64,000 nt of DNA, from contig CABJAN010000007.1 in NCBI GenBank assembly GCA_902363515.1, positions 88,015 through 152,014 on the forward strand, written 5' to 3'. The stretch is from Bacillota bacterium. Lineage in GTDB: Bacteria; Bacillota; Clostridia; Lachnospirales; Lachnospiraceae. Both the position numbers and the translations under genes were made by a program. Below the pieces are notes generated by a model. That model ran no database searches and had not been told where the DNA came from. It saw nothing but the letters and a program-made list of their open reading frames with translations. Below, one piece after another: positions 25,768 through 35,716 of this stretch (the first letter of the stretch is position 1; every line of letters begins with the position of its first letter).

Positions 25768-28014
25768 TCAAACACGGATTTTTGTGCCTTTTGTATCCCG
25801 TTTTGCCAGTTTCAGTTTATTTAAAACCACCTTTTTATTTTTGTACTCAATCTCATACTCTGTTCTGTTTTCCAGCATATATGCATGTTCCACCAGATCC
25901 TTCTCACTCATACGTATCCCCCTGACACCCAGCGCTGTTTTCTTTTTCTCTGGTATCTCTTCTTTTAAAAACTTCAAGAAGTAACCATCCCTTGTCTGAA
26001 TAACCAGATGCTCCATGGGTTCTGCATTTTGCACCAGGATTACAGTATCCTCTTCTCCCAGCTTTGTAGCCGCTATGGTTCTTTTAGATACATCAAACTC
26101 ACTGCCTGCTACCAGCTTTACCATACCTTTTGCAGTAACAAAACACAACCTTCCTTCCTTAATGCCAGCCAGACATCCCACATAAACAATTTGTTCCTGT
26201 GCGCTGTCATAATTGCTCACATTATCCACCGGTGTTCCCTTATCCCTGAGTTTTCCAAAAGGCAGATCCAGCACCTTGATGCTATGCATTCTTCCTGAAT
26301 CTGTAAAAAGACAGATTTTATCTGTATTCATACAGGAGAATACATATTTATTTTCGCTGTCTGCTGCCTCCTTGTTTCTCTCATAGGTGTTTTTATCTAT
26401 GGTTCTGGCATACCCAAAACGATCCATTAAGAATACCACTTCCATTTCTTCTATTTTCTTTTCTTCATAGACCGCCTCTGCCGCATTCTCTACAACAGTA
26501 CGTCTTGGTTTCGCGTATTCTCTTTTAATCTTCTTTAAATCTTCTATAATCACAGCCGCCATGGAATCATAATTTGCCAGAATATCTTCATATGTTGCGA
26601 TCCGTTTCATGGTTTCTTCATGTTCCTGCATCAGAGTCTCTATTTCCAGACCTATCAGTTTATACAACCGCATATCCAGAATTGCCAAAGCCTGGCGCTC
26701 TGTAAAATGCAATTTCTGCGCCTGCTTCTGGCTGGTCTTGGTCTTAAACCGGATTCCCTCTGTTTCACCTTTTATGAGACAGTTTTTCACCTGTTCCCTG
26801 CTCTTACTTCCTCTTAAAATCTCAATAATCAAATCAATGACATCACAGGCTTTTATCAGACCTTCCTGCACTTCCCTGTTTTCCTGTTCCTTTTTCAGCA
26901 GATTCTGATACTTTCTGGTGGCAACGTCAAACTGAAAATCCACATGATGCTCAATAATCTGCCTGAGTCCCAGGGTCTCCGGCCTGCCCTCTGCAACAGC
27001 CAGCATATTCACACCAAAAGTATCTTCCAATCTGGTCTTTTTATACAGCATGTTCTTGAGATTTTCCACATCCGCGCCTTTTTTCAGTTCCAGAACAATG
27101 CGGATACCTTCCTTGGAAGACTGATTGGAAATATCTACAATATCTGTGGTTTTCTTGGTCTCTACCAGAGAGGCAACATCATTTAAAAACTTCCCGATAT
27201 TGGCTCCCACCATGGTGTATGGGATTTCTGTGATGACCAGAAGATTTTTTCCATTCTTTCCCTTCTCAACCTCCACTTTTCCCCTGAGTTTTATCTTGCC
27301 AGTTCCAGATTCATAGATGGAGAGCAAATCATCCTTATTTACCACCAGACCCCCTGTAGGAAAGTCCGGTCCTTTAAGAAAGTGCATAAGCTCCTGAACC
27401 GTAATATCATTATTTTTCATATAGGCAATAACGCTGTCAATCACTTCCCCCAGATTGTGAGGCGGAATACTGGTAGCCATTCCAACTGCAATTCCGTCTG
27501 CGCCATTAACCAGAAGATTGGGAATCCGTACCGGAAGTACCTCTGGTTCCTTCTCCGTCTCATCAAAATTTGGTACAAAATCCACCACATTCTTATCCAT
27601 ATCGCTTAAATAGACTTCCTGAGTGATTTTCTGCAGTCTGGCTTCTGTGTATCGCATAGCCGCTGCCCCGTCGCCTTCAATGGAACCAAAATTTCCATGT
27701 CCGTCCACCAGGGGCTGTCCCTTCTTAAATTCCTGAGCCATAACCACCAGGGCGTCATAAATTGAACTGTCCCCATGAGGATGATATTTACCCATAGTAT
27801 CTCCTACAATACGGGCACATTTACGATACGGTCTGTCATACCGGATTCCCAGCTCATACATATCGTACAATGTTCTCCTCTGAACAGGCTTTAACCCGTC
27901 TCTTACATCAGGAAGCGCCCTGGCGATAATAACACTCATGGCATAATCAATGTAGGATTTCTGCATAATTTCCGAATATTCTGTTCTGATAATATGATCT
28001 TGTATTTCTGCCAT
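25768..28014 (-). CDS. parC: Type IIA DNA topoisomerase subunit A, probably topoisomerase IV ParC
   Basis: A 748-residue breakage-reunion subunit. The catalytic Tyr is about 122 in [10 protein letters not shown]. The quinolone region reads [10 protein letters not shown] with Ser 83 and Asp 87, the susceptible-type residues. The C-terminal beta-pinwheel (about 500-748) lacks a QRRGGKG GyrA box; the corresponding place reads [10 protein letters not shown]. That favours ParC (decatenation) or a second gyrase-like enzyme over the main GyrA, but the distinction by reading is not final. It lies 10 bases downstream of parE. Confidence 0.85.
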   Translation of the reverse strand: MAEIQDHIIRTEYSEIMQKSYIDYAMSVIIARALPDVRDGLKPVQRRTLYDMYELGIRYDRPYRKCARIVGDTMGKYHPHGDSSIYDALVVMAQEFKKGQPLVDGHGNFGSIEGDGAAAMRYTEARLQKITQEVYLSDMDKNVVDFVPNFDETEKEPEVLPVRIPNLLVNGADGIAVGMATSIPPHNLGEVIDSVIAYMKNNDITVQELMHFLKGPDFPTGGLVVNKDDLLSIYESGTGKIKLRGKVEVEKGKNGKNLLVITEIPYTMVGANIGKFLNDVASLVETKKTTDIVDISNQSSKEGIRIVLELKKGADVENLKNMLYKKTRLEDTFGVNMLAVAEGRPETLGLRQIIEHHVDFQFDVATRKYQNLLKKEQENREVQEGLIKACDVIDLIIEILRGSKSREQVKNCLIKGETEGIRFKTKTSQKQAQKLHFTERQALAILDMRLYKLIGLEIETLMQEHEETMKRIATYEDILANYDSMAAVIIEDLKKIKREYAKPRRTVVENAAEAVYEEKKIEEMEVVFLMDRFGYARTIDKNTYERNKEAADSENKYVFSCMNTDKICLFTDSGRMHSIKVLDLPFGKLRDKGTPVDNVSNYDSAQEQIVYVGCLAGIKEGRLCFVTAKGMVKLVAGSEFDVSKRTIAATKLGEEDTVILVQNAEPMEHLVIQTRDGYFLKFLKEEIPEKKKTALGVRGIRMSEKDLVEHAYMLENRTEYEIEYKNKKVVLNKLKLAKRDTKGTKIRV

Positions 28015-28024
28015 ACTGCACCTC

Positions 28025-30494
<2,470 letters not shown>

Positions 30495-30595
30495 ATTACT
30501 TATCCTTTCTCACTTATCCGTAAATTCTCCCACGATAAGGTCTTCTGTATCATATCTCATTTCCATGATATTTTCAAATCTTTCTTTTCTCTTTC

Positions 30596-30625
30596 ATTAT
30601 ACAGAACATACGTTCTATATGTCAA
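30596..30625 (-). promoter_or_regulatory. Promoter of the PAP2-parE-parC operon with an embedded LexA-type box
   Basis: On the minus strand TTGACA (30620-30625), 18 bases, TATAAT (30596-30601). Between them lies AGAACGTATGTTCT (30603-30616), which fits the Firmicute SOS box pattern GAAC-RNRY-GTTC. A repressor bound there would cover the -35/-10 spacer. The start codon is about 100 bases downstream. Confidence 0.65.
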
Positions 30626-30666
30626 CACTTTTTTATTTTGTATTTTTTTGCAAAAAAGTGTTGACA
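30620..30666. repeat. 15-bp perfect inverted repeat spanning two divergent -35 boxes
   Basis: Arms TGTCAACACTTTTTT (30620-30634) and AAAAAAGTGTTGACA (30652-30666), separated by 17 AT-rich bases. The outer ends of the two arms are the TTGACA -35 boxes of the leftward operon promoter and of the tRNA-Glu promoter. Confidence 0.8.
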
Positions 30667-30689
30667 TTTAAAAAGGTTTGATGTATTAT
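30661..30689 (+). promoter_or_regulatory. tRNA-Glu promoter
   Basis: TTGACA (30661-30666), 17 bases, TATTAT (30684-30689). Mature tRNA begins 11 bases later. Confidence 0.7.
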
Positions 30690-30699
30690 AATCAAGCAC

Positions 30700-30771
30700 G
30701 GTTCGTTGGTCAAGCGGTTAAGACGCCGCCCTCTCACGGCGGAAACACGGGTTCGATTCCCGTACGAACTG
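30700..30771 (+). tRNA. tRNA-Glu (anticodon CTC)
   Basis: A 72-base cloverleaf. The acceptor GGTTCGT pairs with ACGAACT, closed by a G-U pair. The D-arm holds GGTCAAGCGGTTAAGAC, the anticodon stem is CCGCC/GGCGG with loop CTCTCAC (anticodon CTC), and the T-arm is ACGGGTTCGATTCCCGT. CCA is not encoded. Reads GAG codons. Confidence 0.93.
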
Positions 30772-30773
30772 CT

Positions 30774-30806
30774 AAGGAAATATTCGGAAGGATATTTCCT
30801 TTTTTG
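30774..30806 (+). terminator. Terminator after tRNA-Glu
   Basis: Stem AAGGAAATAT/ATATTTCCTT followed by a T6 run, directly after the tRNA and before the PHP gene. The PHP gene must then rely on read-through or another promoter. Confidence 0.8.
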
Positions 30807-30830
30807 TTATACAAAAACGGAGGATATAAC

Positions 30831-31667
30831 ATGAACTCTTTGATTGATCTTCATACACATTCCACTGCCTCAGACGGTACTTTAACCCCAACTGAGCTTC
30901 TCTCTCTTGCAAAGGAACAGCATTTAAAAGCAATCGCACTAACAGACCACGATACTACTGCAGGATTAGAAGAAGCAGAACAGGCAGCGATTAAGAATCA
31001 TATAGAACTGGTTCCCGGCATTGAATTTTCTTCTACCTGGAACGGTAGCAGTGTTCATATTGTAGGACTTGATTTTAACTGGAAAGACGCCGGTTTTCAG
31101 GAGACTCTGGCTAAATTCCAAAGTTCCCGAACCCGGCGCAATATCAAAATGATTGCCCTTCTTCAAAAAGAAGGCTTTCACATCTCTATGGAATCTGTAC
31201 AGAACGCTTTTCCAAACAGCACCTGTACCCGCGCAAACCTTGCCAGATTTCTGGTGGACAATGGTGAAATTCCCTCCATGCGGGAAGCCTTTGACCGCTA
31301 CTTAGGTGACCATGCCAAATGCTATGTTCCAAGAGAAGAAGTTACACCGGCCCAGACTATTGACTTGATTCACCAGTGCGGAGGTATTGCTGTTTTTGCC
31401 CACCCCGTACTGTGCAGATTTTCCATGCCAAGACTGGAAGAACTGATTTTAGAACTAAAGAAATCCAATCTGGATGCCCTGGAAGTTTTTTATTCTACCT
31501 ACACACATTCTGACCAGACATCCATGGCACGTCTGGCAGAAAAATACCAGTTAAAATCCTCTGGCGGCAGTGATTTTCATGGTAGCAACAAACCCCTTAT
31601 CCATCTTGGCACAGGAAAGGGCAATCTGAAAATTCCATACACGGTCCTGGAAAGCCTTCGCTCTTAA
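30831..31667 (+). CDS. PHP-domain phosphoesterase (YciV/RNase AM-like)
   Basis: A 278-residue protein. The PHP metal-site motifs are clear: DLHTHSTASDGT at the start, ALTDHDTT, EFSS, and later FAHPVL and GGSDFHG. Homologues of this length hydrolyse 3',5'-nucleoside bisphosphates and short RNA 5' ends. The start at 30831 has CGGAGG 10 bases upstream; extending further upstream would run through the tRNA. It is convergent with the ABC permease gene, whose stop is 33 bases away. Confidence 0.87.
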   Translation: MNSLIDLHTHSTASDGTLTPTELLSLAKEQHLKAIALTDHDTTAGLEEAEQAAIKNHIELVPGIEFSSTWNGSSVHIVGLDFNWKDAGFQETLAKFQSSRTRRNIKMIALLQKEGFHISMESVQNAFPNSTCTRANLARFLVDNGEIPSMREAFDRYLGDHAKCYVPREEVTPAQTIDLIHQCGGIAVFAHPVLCRFSMPRLEELILELKKSNLDALEVFYSTYTHSDQTSMARLAEKYQLKSSGGSDFHGSNKPLIHLGTGKGNLKIPYTVLESLRS

Positions 31668-31699
31668 AGAATCGAATAGGGACATCGTTTGGCCGAATA

Positions 31700-32911
31700 T
31701 CATATCTTTGATCGTTTAGCCCATACACGAATTGCAAAAGGCAAACTTACAATTCCTAAAGTAACAGGAATTGTAAGTAGCAAATATGGTGACCATATCG
31801 TTTTTCCAAATAGGCTATACGCATTTGTTCGGAAAATATCTGTTGGGTCACCTACAAACGGGACAAGTTCAAGAACTTTTTGTCCCCACAGTGGTAAAAA
31901 TTGTGCAATCGACATCGGAACAAAAACTATTGCTAAACTAAGCAAAAGTGAAGCATAGTTGGATCGTGTAAGCGCCGAACATAACAGAATAATACCCGTA
32001 TATCCAAGCGTTGCTAACAGCAGATAAGCATACTCATATATTTCTGCCTGTAATACAGTCCAAGGCGCAGTGGCAATCAACTTAATGCACTGTATCGGCA
32101 TATCTGCACCACCTGTACCCAAAAAAACAATTTGCAGAAAAATAGAACTGAATACAATAATTGCATATAATTCTAATGCAAATAAGAGTGAAACAAGCAC
32201 CTTGATACCCGCTAATTTCCTCCAACCGTTTTTGGTAGTTGAAATGAGTGCTTTTGTATTATTATGCCACTCTCCCGAAAATGCAGGTGCAATCGCGATC
32301 GCAAGAAAAATAGCAAAAACAACACCGCAGCCGCTTATAAAATCAGATGTAATAAAAGCCCACCCCTCAGTCCAACGATATTGCAAAGGAAATTCTACCT
32401 CTTCGTCCATATTTAAGAAATATTCTTTCTCCTTATCTGTCTGCCAATTTATATCAAGAAAATTTTCCAGAGCTTTTTCCCGTCGTTCTTCAAAATTTGT
32501 TAATTGTGTTGGATCAACATAACGGATCATAAGATACGGTTCATCTGCCTTTTCAAGTTCCGGCCAAAGAATTTTAACCCATGAATTTAAGCTCTTCCAA
32601 TCTGTCATTTCATAATCGGAAATTTCATCATTCTGTACTTGTGCCTGATAATCCTTTACCATTTCCTGTAAAGTTTCATCTGTTAAATCACCTTCCCACT
32701 GTTTGGCATATTCCTGTTTTTGACGAATATTAGAATATCCATCAAAATTATTTCCAAATGAACTGGTAAAGTCATCTTGAGAGCCAAATGTAAACCATTG
32801 ATAAGAAAGCAATCCACCGAAAATCACAATATAGAGAAAGCAAAGCAACACACCTATTTGAACACTTTTTCTGCGCCATAGTTTTCTATGTTCATATTTG
32901 AATAATTCCAT
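31700..32911 (-). CDS. ABC-2-type transporter permease
   Basis: A 403-residue membrane protein. One helix at about 18-38 is followed by an extracellular domain of about 130 residues rich in acidic and aromatic residues, then five or six helices (about 175-400), the layout of ABC-2/CcmB-like permeases of peptide or antibiotic export systems. It starts directly after the stop of the ATPase gene. Codon and base use are more AT-rich than in the flanking housekeeping genes. Substrate unknown; self-protection or lantibiotic-type export is a reasonable guess. Confidence 0.8.
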   Translation of the reverse strand: MELFKYEHRKLWRRKSVQIGVLLCFLYIVIFGGLLSYQWFTFGSQDDFTSSFGNNFDGYSNIRQKQEYAKQWEGDLTDETLQEMVKDYQAQVQNDEISDYEMTDWKSLNSWVKILWPELEKADEPYLMIRYVDPTQLTNFEERREKALENFLDINWQTDKEKEYFLNMDEEVEFPLQYRWTEGWAFITSDFISGCGVVFAIFLAIAIAPAFSGEWHNNTKALISTTKNGWRKLAGIKVLVSLLFALELYAIIVFSSIFLQIVFLGTGGADMPIQCIKLIATAPWTVLQAEIYEYAYLLLATLGYTGIILLCSALTRSNYASLLLSLAIVFVPMSIAQFLPLWGQKVLELVPFVGDPTDIFRTNAYSLFGKTIWSPYLLLTIPVTLGIVSLPFAIRVWAKRSKI

Positions 32912-33793
32912 TTATTCAGCACCTCCATCTTCTGTCGGAAAAAAGGACAGATATAAATCCTCTAAAGTTGCCCTACATGGCACAGCTTCCAAAGATGGAC
33001 ATTCATTGGATATAATCCTTAATGTTACATCCTCTCTATTCGAATGATGAAGATTTGCAACTGTATATTTAAGCTCCCATTTTTTTAATTCATGTTCTGG
33101 TACAGTTAATTCCCATACTTTTCCCTGTGCATATGACACAAGTTCCTCAATAGAGCCTTGAAGAATAAAGGTTCCTTTTTTCATCAAAAACACTTCATCT
33201 GCAATAGCTTCTATATCTGATACAATATGTGTTGAAAGTAGTACAATTTTATCACTTGCCCAATCTGATAAAATATTCCTCAACCGAACACGTTCTTTGG
33301 GATCAAGACCTGCTGTTGGCTCATCTAAAACTAAAATCTTCGGATTATTCAATAGAGCCTGTGCAATCCCAAGTCGTTGCTTCATTCCACCAGAAAAAGT
33401 TTTAATTTTTTTTGTTGCCATATTTTCTAGTCCAACAGTTTCAAGCAATGCACGTGATTGTTTCTTTGCATTATAACGGGGAATGCCCTTTAATGCTGAA
33501 ATATAAAGCAAAAATTCCTGTGCCGTATAGTTTGGATAATAGCCAAACTCTTGGGGCAGATACCCCAGAAGATTGCGATATGCACTTCCCATTTCAAAAA
33601 TACTGCGTCCATTATAATGAACATCTCCACTTGTCGGTTCCAAAATACCGCATAACATACGCATTAAAGTGGTTTTGCCTGCACCGTTTGCTCCCAAAAG
33701 ACCATAAACTCCCGGTGTCATCGTAGCACTAACACAATCTACCGCAATTTTAGATTTGTAATGTTTTGTCAGCTTATCAAGCGATACCTCCAT
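32912..33793 (-). CDS. ABC transporter ATP-binding protein
   Basis: A 293-residue ATPase. Walker A is GANGAGKTTLM (about 34-44), the Q-loop lies in GYLPQEFG, the signature is FSGGMKQRLGIA, Walker B is ILVLDEPTAGLDP and the H-loop is LLSTHIV. A C-terminal domain of about 70 residues follows, as in bacitracin- or lantibiotic-type ATPases. It overlaps the preceding membrane protein gene by 17 bases and abuts the permease gene, so the three genes are translated together. Confidence 0.92.
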   Translation of the reverse strand: MEVSLDKLTKHYKSKIAVDCVSATMTPGVYGLLGANGAGKTTLMRMLCGILEPTSGDVHYNGRSIFEMGSAYRNLLGYLPQEFGYYPNYTAQEFLLYISALKGIPRYNAKKQSRALLETVGLENMATKKIKTFSGGMKQRLGIAQALLNNPKILVLDEPTAGLDPKERVRLRNILSDWASDKIVLLSTHIVSDIEAIADEVFLMKKGTFILQGSIEELVSYAQGKVWELTVPEHELKKWELKYTVANLHHSNREDVTLRIISNECPSLEAVPCRATLEDLYLSFFPTEDGGAE

Positions 33794-34532
33794 ACATTTT
33801 ACCTTCTTTCCATGTTTTTATCAGCAGCGATATTTCTTTTGTAAAAAATCCCATAAATAATACAAATGTTATAAACCAAACTCCTATTGCAGAAATATCG
33901 TAAATTGCAGGGAACCAATGTGCAAGCGTACCTGCAAAAGCACTTACTCCCAAGCATGATACAACACTGCATTGTATTGCGTACCGTTCTCTTTTTCTCA
34001 TATTCCAAAGTGTCAATATTAAACATCCTAAAAACGGAACAATGACATACATAATGAGCTGAATAAGTGTTACCGGATATTCTGCAACAACAATAGCAAA
34101 CCAGCATATTACCGTTAAACAGACAATTTGAGCAGCTCCGGCTAATATAAGTTTTGCTAAAATAATCTGTGCTGCAGAAGCTCTTGTGACTGCTTCAATT
34201 TCTCCCATTCCAAAAATGCTACTTTGATAAAAGGAGGGCAAACACGCTAAAATCAACAACGGTATAAACATTGAAATAACATTCGGCGTATTAAGAATTG
34301 AAAAAACGCCTGCACAAATGAATATTAATACGATTCCCTGAGATATCCATAAACGCCAGCCTATATGTCGCATAACGTCTGACAGGAACTGCCAAAATTT
34401 TGTTCGTTCTTCAGGTATAAGATTTAACTGCTTTTGCTGATTTAATATTGTAGTGCATATCTGTTGAGTTGCTTTTAATCGTTTTGGTTCAGGACCATTT
34501 TGTAATATAGACTGCAATTCATGTTTTTTCAT
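33777..34532 (-). CDS. Membrane protein of the ECF sigma/ABC cassette, possible sigma regulator
   Basis: A 251-residue protein, not recognised as a named family. Residues 1-50 are soluble and basic (KKHELQSILQNGPEPKRLKATQQI), followed by six predicted helices at about 58-235. It begins 1 base after the sigma factor gene and overlaps the ATPase gene. That position is where anti-sigma factors are usually encoded, and the soluble N-terminus could bind the sigma factor. It could instead be a second transporter subunit. No zinc-finger anti-sigma motif is present. Confidence 0.65.
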   Translation of the reverse strand: MKKHELQSILQNGPEPKRLKATQQICTTILNQQKQLNLIPEERTKFWQFLSDVMRHIGWRLWISQGIVLIFICAGVFSILNTPNVISMFIPLLILACLPSFYQSSIFGMGEIEAVTRASAAQIILAKLILAGAAQIVCLTVICWFAIVVAEYPVTLIQLIMYVIVPFLGCLILTLWNMRKRERYAIQCSVVSCLGVSAFAGTLAHWFPAIYDISAIGVWFITFVLFMGFFTKEISLLIKTWKEGKMYGGIA

Positions 34533-34533
34533 A

Positions 34534-35040
34534 TTATCTTTTCTCCTTTCTCAATATCATCAGCGCAGCTCTAACACGACTTTGCACAGTTCGCGCAGGT
34601 ATACCAAGAATTTGCGAAATTTCACGAAAGCTAAACTGTTCTCCACAATGAAGTATAATAACTTCCCGTTGTGCTGAATTTAATAAATTAAGTAAATATC
34701 TTATCTGATCCCAATCCTCAATTTTCTGTAAATTTTTATCTTCTATGGATATATGATCTTCAAGTTCCAGTGTGGTTTGTTTACGGTTTTCATCAATACA
34801 TAAATGATGCGCAATCGTGTATAAATAAGCTCTAAATGATCCGCGTTGTTCATAAGAATCAATATCACGAAACACTCTTAAAAATGTTTCCTGTGTTAAA
34901 TCTTCTGCGTGGTCTGTATTATAGCAATGCCAAGTACAATAACGAAGAATGGAGGGATAATGCTTTTCTATCAATTCATTTGCATATTCTGTATTTCCTC
35001 GTTGAATCTGTAAAATTAATTTTTCATCATTCAATGGCAT
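34534..35040 (-). CDS. ECF-type RNA polymerase sigma factor
   Basis: A 168-residue sigma-70 family protein. Region 2 is at about 20-90 (HAEDLTQETFLRVFRDIDSYEQRGSFRAYLYTIAHHLCID) and region 4 at about 110-165 (LLNSAQREVIILHCGEQFSFREISQILGIPARTVQSRVRAALMIL). The start is the ATG at 35040 with AGGAAGGAGG before it; a TTG one codon earlier is too close to that site. It heads the sigma/membrane protein/ABC cassette and probably controls it. Confidence 0.9.
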   Translation of the reverse strand: MPLNDEKLILQIQRGNTEYANELIEKHYPSILRYCTWHCYNTDHAEDLTQETFLRVFRDIDSYEQRGSFRAYLYTIAHHLCIDENRKQTTLELEDHISIEDKNLQKIEDWDQIRYLLNLLNSAQREVIILHCGEQFSFREISQILGIPARTVQSRVRAALMILRKEKR

Positions 35041-35106
35041 CAATCCTCCTTCCTAAAATATATAACGCACGAACAGTTCAAAAGGATTAAATCAATCACA
35101 AAAAAA

Positions 35107-35186
35107 GATACCGTTTGGACGAATCTGTCGATTGCGCCTTGAAATTACAGTCTCAAGGTGAACGCAGACTGAGCGTAAACGGTATC
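35107..35186. repeat. Intergenic structured repeat, copy C, also the terminator of lepB
   Basis: Perfect arms GATACCGTTT (35107-35116) and AAACGGTATC (35177-35186) enclose a core homologous to copy A: hairpin GAC-GAATCT-GTC, hairpin CCTTGA...TCAAGG around a shared TACAG, then ACGCAGACTGAGC. Relative to copy A the stems change in a paired way (GGC/GCC to GAC/GTC; CCTTTGA/TCAAAGG to CCTTGA/TCAAGG). On the minus strand a T7 run follows the arm, so this copy should terminate the ppx-ppk-lepB transcript, which ends 27 bases earlier. Confidence 0.7.
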
Positions 35187-35213
35187 CTTATTCTTTTTAC
35201 ATCACACTTCTCT

Positions 35214-35714
35214 TTAAAAAAGACACTTTCCAATCACTTCTCTTTTCACATCCACCAGCCCAATGGCTTCCATGCGGCTGTCCGCAGATACATTCCGGTG
35301 ATCACCCATGACAAACAGCTTGCCTTCTGGTATGTACACATCCAGATTTTCTGTTTTCATGGGCTCATCCAGGTAGTTCTCTTCCAGCTTTTCTCCATTA
35401 ATGTAAACCTCATTATCCAAAATTTCCAGATGCTCTCCCGGCAGACCAATCACCCGCTTAATAATCTGTGTTTTCTCCGGTATTTTCTTAGATGCTACAA
35501 TAATATCGCCACGTTTCAGATTCTCTTCCTTTAGAAAACCAGTCTGCAAAAGCAATACCTGACCGTCCTGCAAAGTGGGCTCCATGCTGTCTCCCTCTAC
35601 CACCGCAATTCTGAAAAACTGGGAACAAAGAAAAGCCAGCAAAAGTCCAAAAACCACCGGCTTTCCCCAGTCCACCAGAAAACTTCTTATTTTCTTCCAG
35701 ACAGAGGCTTTCAT
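35214..35714 (-). CDS. lepB: Signal peptidase I
   Basis: A 166-residue single-pass membrane serine protease that removes signal peptides. A membrane anchor at about 17-36 (PVVFGLLLAFLCSQFF) precedes the nucleophile motif VEGDSMEPTLQDG. The general-base Lys lies in IKRVIGLPGEHLEI, and MGDHRNVSADSR completes the S26 family. Two bases separate it from ppk, so it ends the apparent ppx-ppk-lepB operon. Confidence 0.94.
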   Translation of the reverse strand: MKASVWKKIRSFLVDWGKPVVFGLLLAFLCSQFFRIAVVEGDSMEPTLQDGQVLLLQTGFLKEENLKRGDIIVASKKIPEKTQIIKRVIGLPGEHLEILDNEVYINGEKLEENYLDEPMKTENLDVYIPEGKLFVMGDHRNVSADSRMEAIGLVDVKREVIGKCLF

Positions 35715-35716
35715 GT

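Noticed and set aside
31746..31777. Perfect 12-bp inverted repeat (CTTACAATTCCT/AGGAATTGTAAG) as terminator of the PHP gene
   Set aside because: It lies inside the ABC permease coding sequence, 80 bases past the PHP stop, and no T run follows; left as a coding coincidence.
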